Part shown: positions 1 through 10,030 of the stretch, one piece after another
How the letters are laid out: the number at the start of each line of letters is the position of its first letter
Numbering within the stretch: the stretch's first letter is position 1
Assembly: GCF_026802175.1 (NCBI RefSeq)
Contig: NZ_CP113797.1
Span: 2,147,026 to 2,211,025, forward strand
Length of the DNA: 64,000 nt
Origin: Thermocoleostomius sinensis A174
Lineage (GTDB): Bacteria > Cyanobacteriota > Cyanobacteriia > Elainellales > Elainellaceae
Direction of reading: 5' to 3'
Translations under genes and position numbers: made by a program
The notes under the pieces: generated by a model
Databases searched by the model: none
What the model was told of the DNA's origin: nothing
The model's input: the letters and a program-made list of their open reading frames with translations, nothing else

Positions 1-434
1 TTTCCGTCTTCTTTGGACTTTCGTCCTTTGTGGTGTTTCTGATTCTGAAAATTCCCTATGCGCTAGTGTTAGCGATGATCGCGGGCATCTTTGACTTGAT
101 TCCTGGCATTGGGGCCACCTTAGGCATTGGGCTAGTTTGCTTAATTTTGCTGCCGCAAGGCATTTGGCTGAGTCTGAAAGTTTTGATCGGCTGCATTTTG
201 CTGCAACAGGTGGAAGAAAATTTGCTGATGCCGCGCATTATGCAAGGGTCAGTCAACATCAACCCGGTCGTGATGTTTTTTGCGCTATTAGTGGGGGCCA
301 GAATTGCTGGATTGTTCGGTTTGTTTCTGGCAATCCCGATCGCTGCCACCTTGGTCAATCTATTTGAAATTGATGAAATGAAGGGAGAAGCTCTGAAAGA
401 CTCCTTGTTGTCTTCAAAGTCTGACCCTTCGTAG
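1..434 (+). CDS. AI-2E/PerM family transporter, C-terminal part
   Basis: The reading frame is open from the left edge, so the gene is cut by the window and only about the last 144 residues are seen. What remains is strongly hydrophobic, with several membrane segments, and carries features typical of the C-terminal half of the AI-2E/PerM (UPF0118) permease family: the DLIPGIGATLG stretch and the EENLLMPRIMQG stretch. Family members are multi-pass inner-membrane proteins whose substrates are mostly unproven; some export autoinducer-2 or act as Na+/H+ antiporters. The tail after the last helix is short and polar. Family assignment is fairly safe; substrate is unknown. Confidence 0.85.
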   Translation, partial: SVFFGLSSFVVFLILKIPYALVLAMIAGIFDLIPGIGATLGIGLVCLILLPQGIWLSLKVLIGCILLQQVEENLLMPRIMQGSVNINPVVMFFALLVGARIAGLFGLFLAIPIAATLVNLFEIDEMKGEALKDSLLSSKSDPS

Positions 435-493
435 ACGTAGACCGTGCTCTACCCAATTTGTTTTCTCTCTCTTTGTTATGGTTTCCACCAATC

Positions 494-1153
494 ATGAATT
501 ACTATCACCTTGGAGGAGCTATTTTGTGGCTATGGCTAAGCCTAGTCGGCTGTCGTTTGATTGAGCCGCAAACCCGTCAGCCAAACACCACTGCCACAGA
601 TGCCACAGAAACGTCTTCAGCATCCTCTACCATAACCGAAACAACCGATCGATTGTCCAGTGAGGCTACAGTCAGCACTATGGTGGCACAATTTCATCGC
701 GATCCCAATAACCCAAATTTGCTACGAGACTATGATCCAACGGCTCCTATTCCGGCCACGGGTCAGACGACCATTCGTGGCAGCATTCGCAACTTAAACA
801 CAAACCGCATGATTGCCGAGTGTCCAGCAGATTCTGCGCCCTATGCCTATGCGGAAAGCACCAATCATCGGGTGCAAATTTGCTCGGCGGAGTTTGATCC
901 GTGGCTACCGAAGTACTTTATGGGTCAATCCAAGGATGGCAGCAGCGACATTCGCATCACCAACGAAGAGCTGGAGAGCGCTCAACAACTGGTCTTTAAT
1001 AACGGCGATCGAACTTATGCGCTGTCTGGTAGTCGCGATCGTGCGGGTGATACCAATGTGTATCTCGAAATTCGCAACCCCGACGGCACAACCTATGCCG
1101 AAGCGCTGCTGTATTTCTACGAACAAACCGATCGACCAGTGCCTGAAACCTAA
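494..1153 (+). CDS. Putative lipoprotein of unknown function
   Basis: About 219 residues. I do not recognise the family. The ATG at 494 was chosen over an upstream TTG at 458 because it places a clean lipoprotein signal at the start: a hydrophobic stretch ending in LSLVGC with Cys20 as the lipidated residue. After it comes a Thr/Ser-rich linker (about residues 28-70), then a folded-looking domain that ends near residue 210. The protein is therefore probably anchored to a membrane on the periplasmic side. It lies 60 bp downstream of the permease on the same strand and could be co-transcribed. No catalytic motif is visible. Confidence 0.6.
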   Translation: MNYYHLGGAILWLWLSLVGCRLIEPQTRQPNTTATDATETSSASSTITETTDRLSSEATVSTMVAQFHRDPNNPNLLRDYDPTAPIPATGQTTIRGSIRNLNTNRMIAECPADSAPYAYAESTNHRVQICSAEFDPWLPKYFMGQSKDGSSDIRITNEELESAQQLVFNNGDRTYALSGSRDRAGDTNVYLEIRNPDGTTYAEALLYFYEQTDRPVPET

Positions 1154-1184
1154 TATCTATGGCAATGAAGAGTCCGTTGGGGCG

Positions 1185-1397
1185 CTAGTAACTATCATCT
1201 TTACCCACCGTCAACATAGCCAGCAAATGATTCGCTTGTTGTAACCGCTCGGCGATCGCTTGCCGCCAACTGAGACTGACCTGTGGATCACCAATTACAT
1301 CCTGAGCCAATTGACGGTACAGCGCACTTTTAACGACATCGCCCTGTTCTAGCAACCTAAGATTGTCATAGATCGTTTGAAGAGAAGTTAGTGCCAT
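1185..1397 (-). CDS. Small conserved-looking protein, unknown function
   Basis: A 70-residue soluble, mostly helical protein starting MALTSLQTIYDN. It has no membrane segment, no Cys pairs and no recognised domain. Composition is normal for a coding gene (many Leu, Gln, Ala; amphipathic helices), and small proteins of this type are common in cyanobacteria. It is convergent with the lipoprotein gene and 31 bp away from it. It could be a real small protein of unknown role; the call rests on composition and start context only. Confidence 0.5.
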   Translation of the reverse strand: MALTSLQTIYDNLRLLEQGDVVKSALYRQLAQDVIGDPQVSLSWRQAIAERLQQANHLLAMLTVGKDDSY

Positions 1398-2247
1398 AAC
1401 TGATTAAATTCTCAGTGAAAGGTCAAGCGGACGATTGATTGTATACGCCATCTTGATATATGTATGTCATCGAAGAGGCAATCCACCTAATCGATATGAG
1501 CCTCTTCCCCCCCCAACGTCTGCTCCCAGACAGCGGAGGAGTCGGAACGATTGAGTGATTTTAACGTCCCTCTCTGGCTTTGGGAGAGGAATGTAGGGTG
1601 AGGGAAATCTACAAGATGGCAACAAAACCGGAACAGCAGATCGAAAATTAGTGAATAAACGAAGTAAGTTTTCGGTTGAATCCTTCGTCGAGTCTCTATG
1701 TATCAATCTTGTTTCTTTCCCGGTAAAGTTACTTCTATTTTGAACTGAGTCGCCGCGATCGCCGAGCACAAAGTTATGAAGTGTTATGGCGAGGTACACA
1801 TCGTCTTAATTCTTTACAATTATTAAACCCAAGATGAGTCAATTCCTTGCAAGTATGTTAGCTTAGTTAACTAATCCTCTATTAGATTTCGTGCAGGAAT
1901 GCGTCAGCGCCACATTCTCTTGATCGCCTTTTAAAGTACTCAATTTGCGTCTTTTTCAAAAACTATCCAAACAATAATGCCCCAGTGGTATATCGTTTGA
2001 CAGCTTTTGACAGTCTATTTAGAAACGTTTTTGCAAACATTACAAAACTGTTTCAAAAGATCTGTCATTTTCCTTAAGACTTCACAGCGGTTTGGTTTCT
2101 TGTTAGAGAATTCAAAGTAGTTTTAGTTGTCACTTCACAACGCCTAATATTTGTGTTGAATTCATGACATTTGCCAATAACTTAATGTCATTCAATGATT
2201 CAGTTTTTTGTTTTACCCTTCCCTTCTTTGCCACCTTATAACTATCA
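1398..2247. other. 850-bp intergenic region upstream of gltB
   Basis: No convincing gene. The first part (1504-1604) holds a degenerate copy of a dispersed palindromic repeat. The second part (about 1800-2247) is AT-rich and is the likely gltB promoter and leader region; it includes a close direct repeat of TTTGACAG near 1996-2012 and several short AATGTCAT-like words near 2165-2195. I looked for the NtcA consensus (GTA, 8 bases, TAC) between 1801 and 2247 and did not find it. A 110-residue reverse-strand open frame at 1467-1799 is made largely of repeat sequence and is not called. Confidence 0.5.
1504..1604 (-). repeat. Dispersed palindromic repeat, copy A (degenerate)
   Basis: Contains TGCTCCCAGA, GTCCCTCTCT, GGGAGAGG and AGGGTGAGGG in the same order as the copy at 13881-13982. 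It reads in the opposite orientation to the copies at 28441 and 31928. The CCCTCTC/GAGAGGG parts can pair to form hairpins. No protein is encoded. Confidence 0.6.
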
Positions 2248-5200
2248 ATGAACAGCCATCAATTGCCATCTAAACAAGGTCTCTACGATCCGCAATTTGA
2301 ACATGATGCTTGCGGCGTCGGTTTCATCGTGCATATGAAGGGCACGCCGTCTCATGCGATCGTGGAACAAGGCTTAACGATTTTGCTGAACCTCGATCAT
2401 CGCGGCGCAGTGGGAGCAGAAACCAACACAGGCGACGGTGCAGGTATTTTGATGCAAGTGCCGCATAAGTTTTTGCAGAAAGTTACAGCCGCCGAAGGCA
2501 TCACCCTTCCTGAAGCCGGACAGTATGGCGTTGGCATGATCTACGCATCGCCCGATCGGGCTGTTCGTGAGGCGGGTCGGCGGAAATTTGAAGAGATTGT
2601 GACAGCGGAAGGCTTACAGGTGTTGGGGTGGCGCGATGTACCAACCGATCATTCGTCGCTCGGGAATACAGCTAAAGCGAGTGAGCCGTTTATGCAGCAG
2701 GTGTTCATTCAGCGCAGTCCTGAAATTACAGACGATGTGGCGTTTGAGCGCAAGCTGTATGTGATTCGCAAAATTTCTCATAGCGCCATTCGTACATCAC
2801 AAGTGGATACCTATTGGTATTTTTCCAGTTTGTCGGCTCGCACAATTGTCTACAAAGGCATGTTGATGCCTGTGCAGGTGGGGCAATATTATCTGGATTT
2901 GCAAGATCCCGATTTGGAAAGTGCGCTGGCGTTGGTCCATTCGCGCTTCAGCACCAATACCTTTCCCAGTTGGGAGCGATCACATCCCTATCGTTATATT
3001 GCCCACAACGGCGAAATTAACACCCTGCGCGGCAACATCAACTGGATGCACGCGCGGCAATCGCTGTTTGAATCTGAGTTATTTGGCGATGATATTCAGA
3101 AAGTGCAGCCCGTGATCAACATTGAGGGGAGCGATTCGCTGATTTTTGACAATGCTCTGGAACTACTGGTGCTGGCAGGTCGATCGCTACCCCATGCCGT
3201 AATGATGATGATCCCAGAGCCGTGGACAGCCCACGAATCGATGAGCGATGAGAAGAAAGCATTCTATGAATATCATTCCTGTTTGATGGAACCGTGGGAT
3301 GGCCCGGCGTCGATCGCCTTTACCGACGGTACGATGATGGGAGCCGTGCTTGATCGCAATGGCTTACGTCCGTCTCGCTATTACGTCACGAAGGATGATC
3401 TGGTAATCATGGCCTCGGAAGCCGGGGTGTTGCCGATCGAACCAGAGCGAGTAGCGCTGAAGGGACGGTTGCAACCCGGTCGTATGTTCTTGGTCAACAT
3501 GAAGGAAGGGCGCATTATTGCTGATGAGGAGATTAAACAGGAGATTGTCACAGCCCAACCCTACCGCGATTGGTTAAATCAACATCTGGTGGATTTGGCA
3601 GATTTACCGGCTGCCCCCGAATCGAATTCTGTAGGGGCGTTGCGCGAGACGTCCTTGCAAGACCTACCCCTAATTCAACGACAAACAGCGTTTGGTTATA
3701 CGTTTGAAGATTTGCGGCTATTGATGACGCCAATGGCTCGCGACGGGGTGGAAGCAGTGGGAGCAATGGGTGCAGATACGCCCCTATCGGTTCTCTCCGA
3801 TCGTCCCAAGTTGTTGTACGACTATTTCCAGCAATTATTCGCACAAGTAACAAATCCACCGATCGATTCCATTCGCGAAGAGATCATCACTTCGGCGCAA
3901 ACGACAATCGGATCAGAGCGCAATTTGCTGCAACCGGAACCAGAAAGCTGTCATCTGATTAAGTTAAAAACACCGATTCTCAGTAATGCTGAATTAGCAA
4001 AACTGAAGCATCTTTCCAATGGGTTTCAATCTGTCACGATTCCGATTTTGTTTAACCCCAAAAACGGGTCTGCGGGTTTGGAGCAAGCTATCACTGAAAT
4101 TTGTGCAGAAGCCGATCGCGCGATTGCTGAAGGTGTAAATATTTTGATTCTCAGCGATCGAGGAGTAGATGTCGATCGTGCTGCGATTCCTGCACTATTA
4201 GCCGTATCCGGATTACATCACCATTTAATTCGCACTGGTACACGCACTCGTGTCGGACTTGTATTGGAATCGGGTGAGCCGCGTGAGGTGCATCATTATG
4301 CACTGCTGATTGGCTATGGTTGTGGAGCCATCAATCCCTACCTGGCCTTTGAAACCATTCAGGACATGATTCACGAAGGCTTGTTGGTCAATGTGGATTA
4401 TGCGACAGCGTGTAAGAACTATATCAAAGCGGCTACGAAGGGTGTGATCAAAGTAGCCTCAAAGATCGGGATTTCGACGCTGCAAAGCTATCGGGGGGCG
4501 CAGATTTTTGAGGCGATCGGACTCAACCACTCAGTGGTGGATAAATATTTCACCTGGACCGCTTCCCGGATTGAAGGCGCCGATCTAGAAGTTATTGCTA
4601 AGGAGGCGATCCTGCGACATTATCATGCCTTCCCCGATCGGCAAGTCAATGGACACACCCTGGATGTAGGTGGTGAGTATCAGTGGCGCAAGGAAGGCGA
4701 AGCCCATCTGTTTAGTCCTCAAACGATTCACACGCTGCAATCGGCGGTGCGGCAGGGCAATTACGATCTTTATAAGCAGTACGCCGCTCTTGTTAACGAG
4801 CAAAATCAGAAATACTTCACCTTGCGTGGCTTGCTGAAGTTTAAGCCCCGTCAGCCTGTGCCAATTGAGGAAGTAGAGCCGATCGAGTCAATCATGAAAC
4901 GTTTCAAAACAGGCGCGATGAGCTATGGTTCCATTTCCAAAGAAGCTCACGAAGCGTTAGCCATTGCCATGAACCGAATTGGTGGCAAGTCTAATACGGG
5001 CGAAGGAGGTGAAGATCCGGAGCGCTACACCTGGACGAACGAGCAGGGCGACTCGAAAAATAGTGCCATTAAACAGGTGGCATCCGGGCGATTCGGCGTC
5101 ACTAGCCTGTATCTCTCCCAAGCCAAAGAATTGCAAATCAAAATGGCCCAGGGGGCAAAACCCGGTGAAGGTGGACAGTTGCCCGGTGGTAAGGTCTATC

Positions 5201-6858
5201 CCTGGATTGCCAAAGTCCGTCACTCGACGCCTGGTGTGGGTTTGATTTCGCCGCCACCGCACCACGATATTTACTCGATCGAAGATTTGGCAGAACTGAT
5301 CCATGACCTCAAAAACGCCAACCGCAATGCTCGCATCAGCGTCAAACTGGTGTCAGAAGTCGGTGTGGGCACGATCGCCGCTGGGGTGGCCAAAGCGCAC
5401 GCGGATGTGGTGCTAATTTCCGGCTATGACGGCGGCACAGGGGCCTCCCCGCAGACCTCGATTAAACACGCGGGCTTGCCCTGGGAATTGGGATTAGCCG
5501 AAACCCATCAAACCCTGGTACTGAATAACCTGCGATCGCGAATTACGGTAGAAACCGACGGGCAGATGAAAACCGGGCGCGATGTCGTGATTGCGGCGCT
5601 GCTGGGTGCGGAAGAATTCGGTTTTGCAACGGCTCCACTGGTGACGTTGGGCTGCATTATGATGCGCGTTTGCCATCTCAACACCTGTCCGGTAGGAGTG
5701 GCAACACAGAATCCGCAACTGCGCGAGAAGTTCACTGGCGATCCAGAGCATACGGTCAATTTCATGAAATTCGTTGCTCAGGAAGCGCGAGAACTAATGG
5801 CCCAACTTGGCTTCCGTACCCTTAACGAAATGGTGGGACGCACAGATGTTTTGGAAGCGAAACAAGCGATCGCCCATTGGAAAGCGAAAGGACTGGATCT
5901 TTCCAAGATCTTGTATCAACCCGACGTGGGGCCTGAAGTCGGACGCTATTGTCAGATTCCTCAAGATCATGGGCTAGAGAAATCCCTAGACATGACCGTG
6001 TTACTGGATTTGTGTCAAGGAGCGATCGAACGGGGTGAACCCGTCAAGGCGACCCTGCCGATTAAAAACGTGAATCGCGTTGTTGGTACAATTCTTGGCA
6101 ACGAAATCACCAAACGCCACTGGGATGGTCTTCCGGAAGACACGGTGCATTTACACTTTCAGGGCAGTGCCGGACAAAGCTTTGGTGCGTTTGTTCCCAA
6201 AGGTATAACGCTGGAACTAGAAGGTGATGCCAACGATTATCTAGGCAAAGGGCTGAGCGGCGGCAAGATCATTCTCTATCCACCTGCTGGATCGACCTTT
6301 GTACCGGAAGAGAACATCATTGCTGGAAACGTTGCCTTCTACGGAGCCACCAGCGGTGAAGCCTACATTAGCGGCATGGTAGGTGAGCGCTTCTGCGTCC
6401 GTAACTCCGGTGTCAATGCGGTGGTGGAAGCCGTAGGCGATCACGGCTGCGAATATATGACCGGCGGTAAGGTGGTAATTCTGGGCGCAACCGGCCGCAA
6501 CTTTGCCGCAGGCATGAGCGGTGGTATTGCCTACATTCTCGACGAAACAGGTGACTTTGCCACCCGCTGCAACACGCAGATGGTGGGGTTAGAAACGTTG
6601 GAAGACCCCGAAGAGATCAACGAGCTTTACCAGATGATCGATCGCCACGCACAATACACCCACAGCCAAAAAGCCGTCAAAGTCCTGGCGAATTGGGATG
6701 AGATGCTGCCCAAATTTGTCAAAGTCATGCCGCGAGACTATAAGCGAGTTCTGCAAGCCATCAAAGAAGCTTTAGCATCGGGGCTAAGCGGTGACGAAGC
6801 CCTGACGGCTGCCTTTGAAGCTAATGCCAAAGATGTAGCGCGGATTGGGGGAGGTTAA
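2248..6858 (+). CDS. gltB: Glutamate synthase large subunit
   Basis: 1536 residues, full length. It transfers the glutamine amide to 2-oxoglutarate, giving two glutamates, in the GS-GOGAT route of ammonium assimilation. The N-terminal Ntn amidotransferase begins after a 21-residue propeptide with catalytic Cys22 (EHDACGVGF). The FMN-binding synthase domain runs from about 870 to 1240 ([15 protein letters not shown]). The [3Fe-4S] cysteines are C1136, C1142 and C1147 in [18 protein letters not shown] beta-helix domain fills about 1300-1500. A gltD gene follows, so I call it the NAD(P)H-type large subunit rather than ferredoxin-dependent GlsF; the electron donor is inferred from that context. 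Confidence 0.95.
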   Translation: MNSHQLPSKQGLYDPQFEHDACGVGFIVHMKGTPSHAIVEQGLTILLNLDHRGAVGAETNTGDGAGILMQVPHKFLQKVTAAEGITLPEAGQYGVGMIYASPDRAVREAGRRKFEEIVTAEGLQVLGWRDVPTDHSSLGNTAKASEPFMQQVFIQRSPEITDDVAFERKLYVIRKISHSAIRTSQVDTYWYFSSLSARTIVYKGMLMPVQVGQYYLDLQDPDLESALALVHSRFSTNTFPSWERSHPYRYIAHNGEINTLRGNINWMHARQSLFESELFGDDIQKVQPVINIEGSDSLIFDNALELLVLAGRSLPHAVMMMIPEPWTAHESMSDEKKAFYEYHSCLMEPWDGPASIAFTDGTMMGAVLDRNGLRPSRYYVTKDDLVIMASEAGVLPIEPERVALKGRLQPGRMFLVNMKEGRIIADEEIKQEIVTAQPYRDWLNQHLVDLADLPAAPESNSVGALRETSLQDLPLIQRQTAFGYTFEDLRLLMTPMARDGVEAVGAMGADTPLSVLSDRPKLLYDYFQQLFAQVTNPPIDSIREEIITSAQTTIGSERNLLQPEPESCHLIKLKTPILSNAELAKLKHLSNGFQSVTIPILFNPKNGSAGLEQAITEICAEADRAIAEGVNILILSDRGVDVDRAAIPALLAVSGLHHHLIRTGTRTRVGLVLESGEPREVHHYALLIGYGCGAINPYLAFETIQDMIHEGLLVNVDYATACKNYIKAATKGVIKVASKIGISTLQSYRGAQIFEAIGLNHSVVDKYFTWTASRIEGADLEVIAKEAILRHYHAFPDRQVNGHTLDVGGEYQWRKEGEAHLFSPQTIHTLQSAVRQGNYDLYKQYAALVNEQNQKYFTLRGLLKFKPRQPVPIEEVEPIESIMKRFKTGAMSYGSISKEAHEALAIAMNRIGGKSNTGEGGEDPERYTWTNEQGDSKNSAIKQVASGRFGVTSLYLSQAKELQIKMAQGAKPGEGGQLPGGKVYPWIAKVRHSTPGVGLISPPPHHDIYSIEDLAELIHDLKNANRNARISVKLVSEVGVGTIAAGVAKAHADVVLISGYDGGTGASPQTSIKHAGLPWELGLAETHQTLVLNNLRSRITVETDGQMKTGRDVVIAALLGAEEFGFATAPLVTLGCIMMRVCHLNTCPVGVATQNPQLREKFTGDPEHTVNFMKFVAQEARELMAQLGFRTLNEMVGRTDVLEAKQAIAHWKAKGLDLSKILYQPDVGPEVGRYCQIPQDHGLEKSLDMTVLLDLCQGAIERGEPVKATLPIKNVNRVVGTILGNEITKRHWDGLPEDTVHLHFQGSAGQSFGAFVPKGITLELEGDANDYLGKGLSGGKIILYPPAGSTFVPEENIIAGNVAFYGATSGEAYISGMVGERFCVRNSGVNAVVEAVGDHGCEYMTGGKVVILGATGRNFAAGMSGGIAYILDETGDFATRCNTQMVGLETLEDPEEINELYQMIDRHAQYTHSQKAVKVLANWDEMLPKFVKVMPRDYKRVLQAIKEALASGLSGDEALTAAFEANAKDVARIGGG

Positions 6859-6867
6859 GAGAAGGAG

Positions 6868-6975
6868 TAATGTGTAATGGGTAGTGAGTAATAGGTAATG
6901 GGTAATAGATGGAAACCAATCAACTAATCGCCAATCAGCAATTACCGATTACCAATCACCCTTTACCAATCACCG
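6868..6975. repeat. Short repeat block (GGTAATGGGTAAT / ATTACCGATTACC)
   Basis: Begins 10 bp after the gltB stop. The left part is built of TAATGGGTA-like words and the right part of near-complementary ATTACCGATTACC-like words, so the block can fold on itself (11 of 13 positions pair). Its distal end overlaps the last codons of the reverse-strand four-helix gene by a few bases. It belongs to the short tandemly repeated sequences common between cyanobacterial genes. Confidence 0.75.
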
Positions 6976-7338
6976 CTCCAACGATTTCAGATACGCATTC
7001 AACTTAGGCAGTAGTTGATCAAGTACAGGTTTGAGTTGACTGGATTGCTCTTGAGTTAGTAAGTGTCGCGCATAGGCCAACCTCAACCAACTCACTGTCT
7101 CGTACAGAGAACCTCTTGCAATTCTGATGTAACGCTGATGGTCTTTAAAATAGTAACGTCCCCGTCCCTCTGCAATGTTGGCACAAATACTATCCGCCGA
7201 TCGCACAATTTGTTTTCCGATCGTTTCCTTTGAAAAGAGATCCCAATGCTTGACTAGTTGCCAAATCTGATTTGCAAGATTCTCCGCTAACCGATAAACC
7301 TCCAAATTCTCAAAATCTGGTCGTGTCTCTCTACCCAT
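6970..7338 (-). CDS. Four-helix bundle protein (S23/IVP family)
   Basis: 122 residues. Features of the four helix bundle family (originally found as an ORF in intervening sequences of 23S rRNA genes) are clear: FENLEVYRLAENLANQIW at the start, IVRSADSICANIAEGRGR in the middle and an RGSLYETVSWL stretch. The function of the family is unknown; it is small, soluble and helical and appears at scattered sites in bacterial genomes. Here it lies on the reverse strand between gltB and gltD, with short repeat blocks directly on both sides, which suggests it arrived as a unit. It is a complete frame with no lesion. Confidence 0.9.
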   Translation of the reverse strand: MGRETRPDFENLEVYRLAENLANQIWQLVKHWDLFSKETIGKQIVRSADSICANIAEGRGRYYFKDHQRYIRIARGSLYETVSWLRLAYARHLLTQEQSSQLKPVLDQLLPKLNAYLKSLER

Positions 7339-7428
7339 TACCCATCACCGATTACCAAACCCCACTCTTAACTTCCTCCCTTAACATACCCATCACCGAT
7401 TACCCACTACCGATTACCACTTACCACT
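7335..7428. repeat. Short repeat block (ACCCATCACCGATTACC units)
   Basis: Two exact 17-bp copies of ACCCATCACCGATTACC (7340-7356 and 7388-7404) plus further ACCGATTACC and ACTTACC words, running to the base before the gltD start codon. It overlaps the first bases of the four-helix gene. Together with 6868-6975 it brackets that gene. Any gltD ribosome binding site must lie within repeat sequence; none of the classical type is seen. Confidence 0.8.
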
Positions 7429-8913
7429 ATGGGAAAACCAACTGGCTTCATCGAATTTCTCCGCGAACTCCCCTCTGAAGTCGCCCCGATCGATCGCATT
7501 CGCAACTGGGATGAGTTTCACTTGCCGATGCCGGAAGAACGATTGCGAACTCAAGGCGCACGCTGTATGGATTGTGGCATTCCGTTTTGTCATACGGGAA
7601 CGCTGATTAGCGGCATGGCCAGCGGGTGTCCGATCAATAACCTGATTCCAGAATGGAATGATCTGGTTTATCGTGGGCTGTGGCAGGAAGCGCTCGATCG
7701 CCTGCACAAAACCAATAACTTTCCAGAGTTCACCGGGCGCGTCTGTCCGGCTCCTTGCGAAGGCTCTTGTGTCTTGGGCATCAACAACCCGCCTGTGACA
7801 ATTAAGAATATTGAGTATTCGATCGCGGAGAAAGGCTGGGACGAAGGCTGGATTACAGCCCATCCGCCTACAAAGCGCACGGGCAAAAAAGTGGCAATTG
7901 TCGGATCGGGCCCGGCTGGATTGTGTGCTGCCGCGCAACTGAATATGGCTGGGCATTCGGTAACGGTGTTTGAACGGGCCGATCGACCGGGCGGGCTGCT
8001 GATGTATGGTATTCCCAACATGAAGCTGGACAAAGAACAGGTGGTGATGCGCCGCCTGAAAATCCTGGAGGAAGAAGGCATCAAGTTTCTGTGCAATACG
8101 GAAGTGGGAAAAGACTTTCCCGCCGAGAACCTGATGCGCGAATTCGATGCAGTGGTGCTGTGTACTGGAGCAACTCGACCCCGTGATTTGCCGATCGAAG
8201 GTCGCAATCTAAAGGGCATTCACTTTGCAATGGATTTTCTTACCGCCAATACCAAGGCGATTTTAGATCAACAGCAAGGCCCTGATTTCATCTCAGCCAC
8301 AGGCAAAGATGTGGTGATCATCGGTGGAGGCGACACCGGAACTGACTGCGTAGGAACCTCGATTCGCCATGGCTGCAACAGTCTGATGCAGTTGGAGATT
8401 ATGCCGCAGCCTCCCCTGGAACGTGCTGCCAACAATCCTTGGCCAGAATGGCCCAAGGTGTACAAGCTGGACTATGGGCAAGAGGAAGCGGCAGCCAAGT
8501 TCGGTGGCGATCCCCGTGTATATCTCACGACAGCGACGAAGTTTGAAGGCGATGAGAACGGACAGGTACAGGCTGTACATACAGTGCAGATTGAGTGGCA
8601 GAAGAATGAGAAGGGCCAATTTACCCCTCAACCCATTCCCGGTACAGAGAAGGTGATTCCGGCGCAACTGGTGCTGCTGGCGATGGGATTCCTGGGGCCA
8701 GAACAGCCGTTGCTGGATGCGCTGGGATTGGAGCGCGATGCCCGTAGTAACGTCAAAGCCGATTATGGCCAGTACACCACCAGTATTCCCGGTGTGTTCG
8801 CGGCTGGGGACTGTCGGCGGGGACAAAGCCTTGTAGTCTGGGCTTTCAACGAAGGACGAGAGGCCGCCCGCGAGTGCGATCGCTACCTGATGGGCAGCAC
8901 GGATTTACCCTAA
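7429..8913 (+). CDS. gltD: Glutamate synthase small subunit
   Basis: 494 residues, full length. It takes electrons from NAD(P)H through FAD and Fe-S clusters to the FMN of GltB. The N-terminal Fe-S domain has C46, C49 and C54 ([10 protein letters not shown]) and a second set in [12 protein letters not shown]. The FAD-binding Rossmann motif [11 protein letters not shown] starts near residue 155 and the NAD(P)-binding motif [12 protein letters not shown] near 295. It ends with the conserved [13 protein letters not shown] segment. The gene is separated from gltB by 570 bp holding a reverse-strand gene, so simple gltB-gltD co-translation is not possible here; co-transcription through the insert remains possible. 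Confidence 0.95.
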   Translation: MGKPTGFIEFLRELPSEVAPIDRIRNWDEFHLPMPEERLRTQGARCMDCGIPFCHTGTLISGMASGCPINNLIPEWNDLVYRGLWQEALDRLHKTNNFPEFTGRVCPAPCEGSCVLGINNPPVTIKNIEYSIAEKGWDEGWITAHPPTKRTGKKVAIVGSGPAGLCAAAQLNMAGHSVTVFERADRPGGLLMYGIPNMKLDKEQVVMRRLKILEEEGIKFLCNTEVGKDFPAENLMREFDAVVLCTGATRPRDLPIEGRNLKGIHFAMDFLTANTKAILDQQQGPDFISATGKDVVIIGGGDTGTDCVGTSIRHGCNSLMQLEIMPQPPLERAANNPWPEWPKVYKLDYGQEEAAAKFGGDPRVYLTTATKFEGDENGQVQAVHTVQIEWQKNEKGQFTPQPIPGTEKVIPAQLVLLAMGFLGPEQPLLDALGLERDARSNVKADYGQYTTSIPGVFAAGDCRRGQSLVVWAFNEGREAARECDRYLMGSTDLP

Positions 8914-8971
8914 GCTACCGTTCGTACTAAGCTGTGAATAACAGCTAGGCGTAGACGCAGGAAGGAAGTCC

Positions 8972-10030
8972 ATGCTAGGTAACGGGAAACTGCGGATTTT
9001 GGGGCTAATTGCCGTTCTTTTCATTGCCGTTAGCAGTATGCGGTTTTATCAGTTGTTGCACCCAAGGCCATCAGCGTCCAGTGAGGTGTACTCGGCTCAG
9101 CCAGAATCCTTGTTGAGCGATCGCAATCTGACAGAATCCAGCATTACAGGTGGACGTGCACGCGGTGGAACCTTGGATCGCCCAGCCCCCACCTCTCCGG
9201 CTCCTCGATCGCCCGGCTATTCCGGCGGTTATGGTGTGCCCAGCCGTCCCTACTCCAGGCCGTACTACGGCGATCCTTTTCCAGGGCCAGTGATTGTTCC
9301 GGCTCCCTACCCGACCTATATTCCCAGTCCCGGCTACTCGGTTCCGATTGGTGATACCGGAGGAGGTGACATTGAATTTTTGCTGGTGCTGCTGGTACTT
9401 GGGTTGATTGTGTTACCGATCGTCATCAATTTTCTGCGATCGGCCTCAACGGCTTCCAGTAGCGACCAGTCCGATCGCGTCACAGTGACCCAATTGCAGA
9501 TTGGTCTTTTGGCGCAAGCGCGAGACCTGCAACAAGACTTGACCCGACTCACGGCCAATGCTGACCTCAGCACCCAAACCGGACTGACTGAACTACTGCG
9601 GGAAACGGTGTTAGCTCTGCTGCGATCGCCCCAGTATTGGACTCATGCCCTGTCCAATTCCCAAACCTTACCGCGAGAGGCTGCCAGCCGTTTATTTGAG
9701 CAACAATCGATCGAAGCACGCAGCAAATATAGCGTTGAAACGCTGGTGAATGTGCAGGGAACGGTGCGACGGCAAGCTTTTTCAAGTGCTGACGATGCCG
9801 ATCCAGCCGCTTATATTGTGGTGACGCTACTGGTGGGCACAACTGACGATCGCCCCCTGTTGGGGCAGATTCATTCCACCCACGAACTACGCGCCGCCCT
9901 TCAGCGCTTGGGAAGCATTGCCCCAGAAAACTTGCTCGTCTACGAACTAATTTGGACACCACAAGCCGCTGGCGACAGCCTTAGCCACGATGAGTTGATT
10001 GCCTATTATCCAAACTTAGTGCAGCTTTAA
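8972..10030 (+). CDS. DUF1517 family protein
   Basis: 352 residues. Known from cyanobacteria and, as nuclear-encoded forms, from chloroplasts; function not established. The start has a hydrophobic segment (about residues 8-25) that is a signal or anchor, then a Pro/Tyr/Ser-rich linker (about 60-125), a second membrane segment (about 135-157, IEFLLVLLVLGLIVLPIV) and the soluble DUF1517 domain to the end. The C-terminal LSHDELIAYYPNLVQL is typical of the family. The gene is 58 bp after gltD. Its stop overlaps the stop of the convergent gene in a shared TTAA. Confidence 0.85.
   Translation: MLGNGKLRILGLIAVLFIAVSSMRFYQLLHPRPSASSEVYSAQPESLLSDRNLTESSITGGRARGGTLDRPAPTSPAPRSPGYSGGYGVPSRPYSRPYYGDPFPGPVIVPAPYPTYIPSPGYSVPIGDTGGGDIEFLLVLLVLGLIVLPIVINFLRSASTASSSDQSDRVTVTQLQIGLLAQARDLQQDLTRLTANADLSTQTGLTELLRETVLALLRSPQYWTHALSNSQTLPREAASRLFEQQSIEARSKYSVETLVNVQGTVRRQAFSSADDADPAAYIVVTLLVGTTDDRPLLGQIHSTHELRAALQRLGSIAPENLLVYELIWTPQAAGDSLSHDELIAYYPNLVQL

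Noticed and set aside
1467-1799. 110-residue reverse-strand open frame
   Set aside because: It reads through dispersed repeat copy A, has no ribosome site and its composition is not protein-like.
1801-2247. NtcA site in the gltB promoter
   Set aside because: No GTA-N8-TAC was found in this stretch when checked by eye.
6868-7428. Insertion sequence between gltB and gltD
   Set aside because: There is no transposase and no clear terminal inverted repeat or target duplication; only short repeats and a four-helix gene are present.
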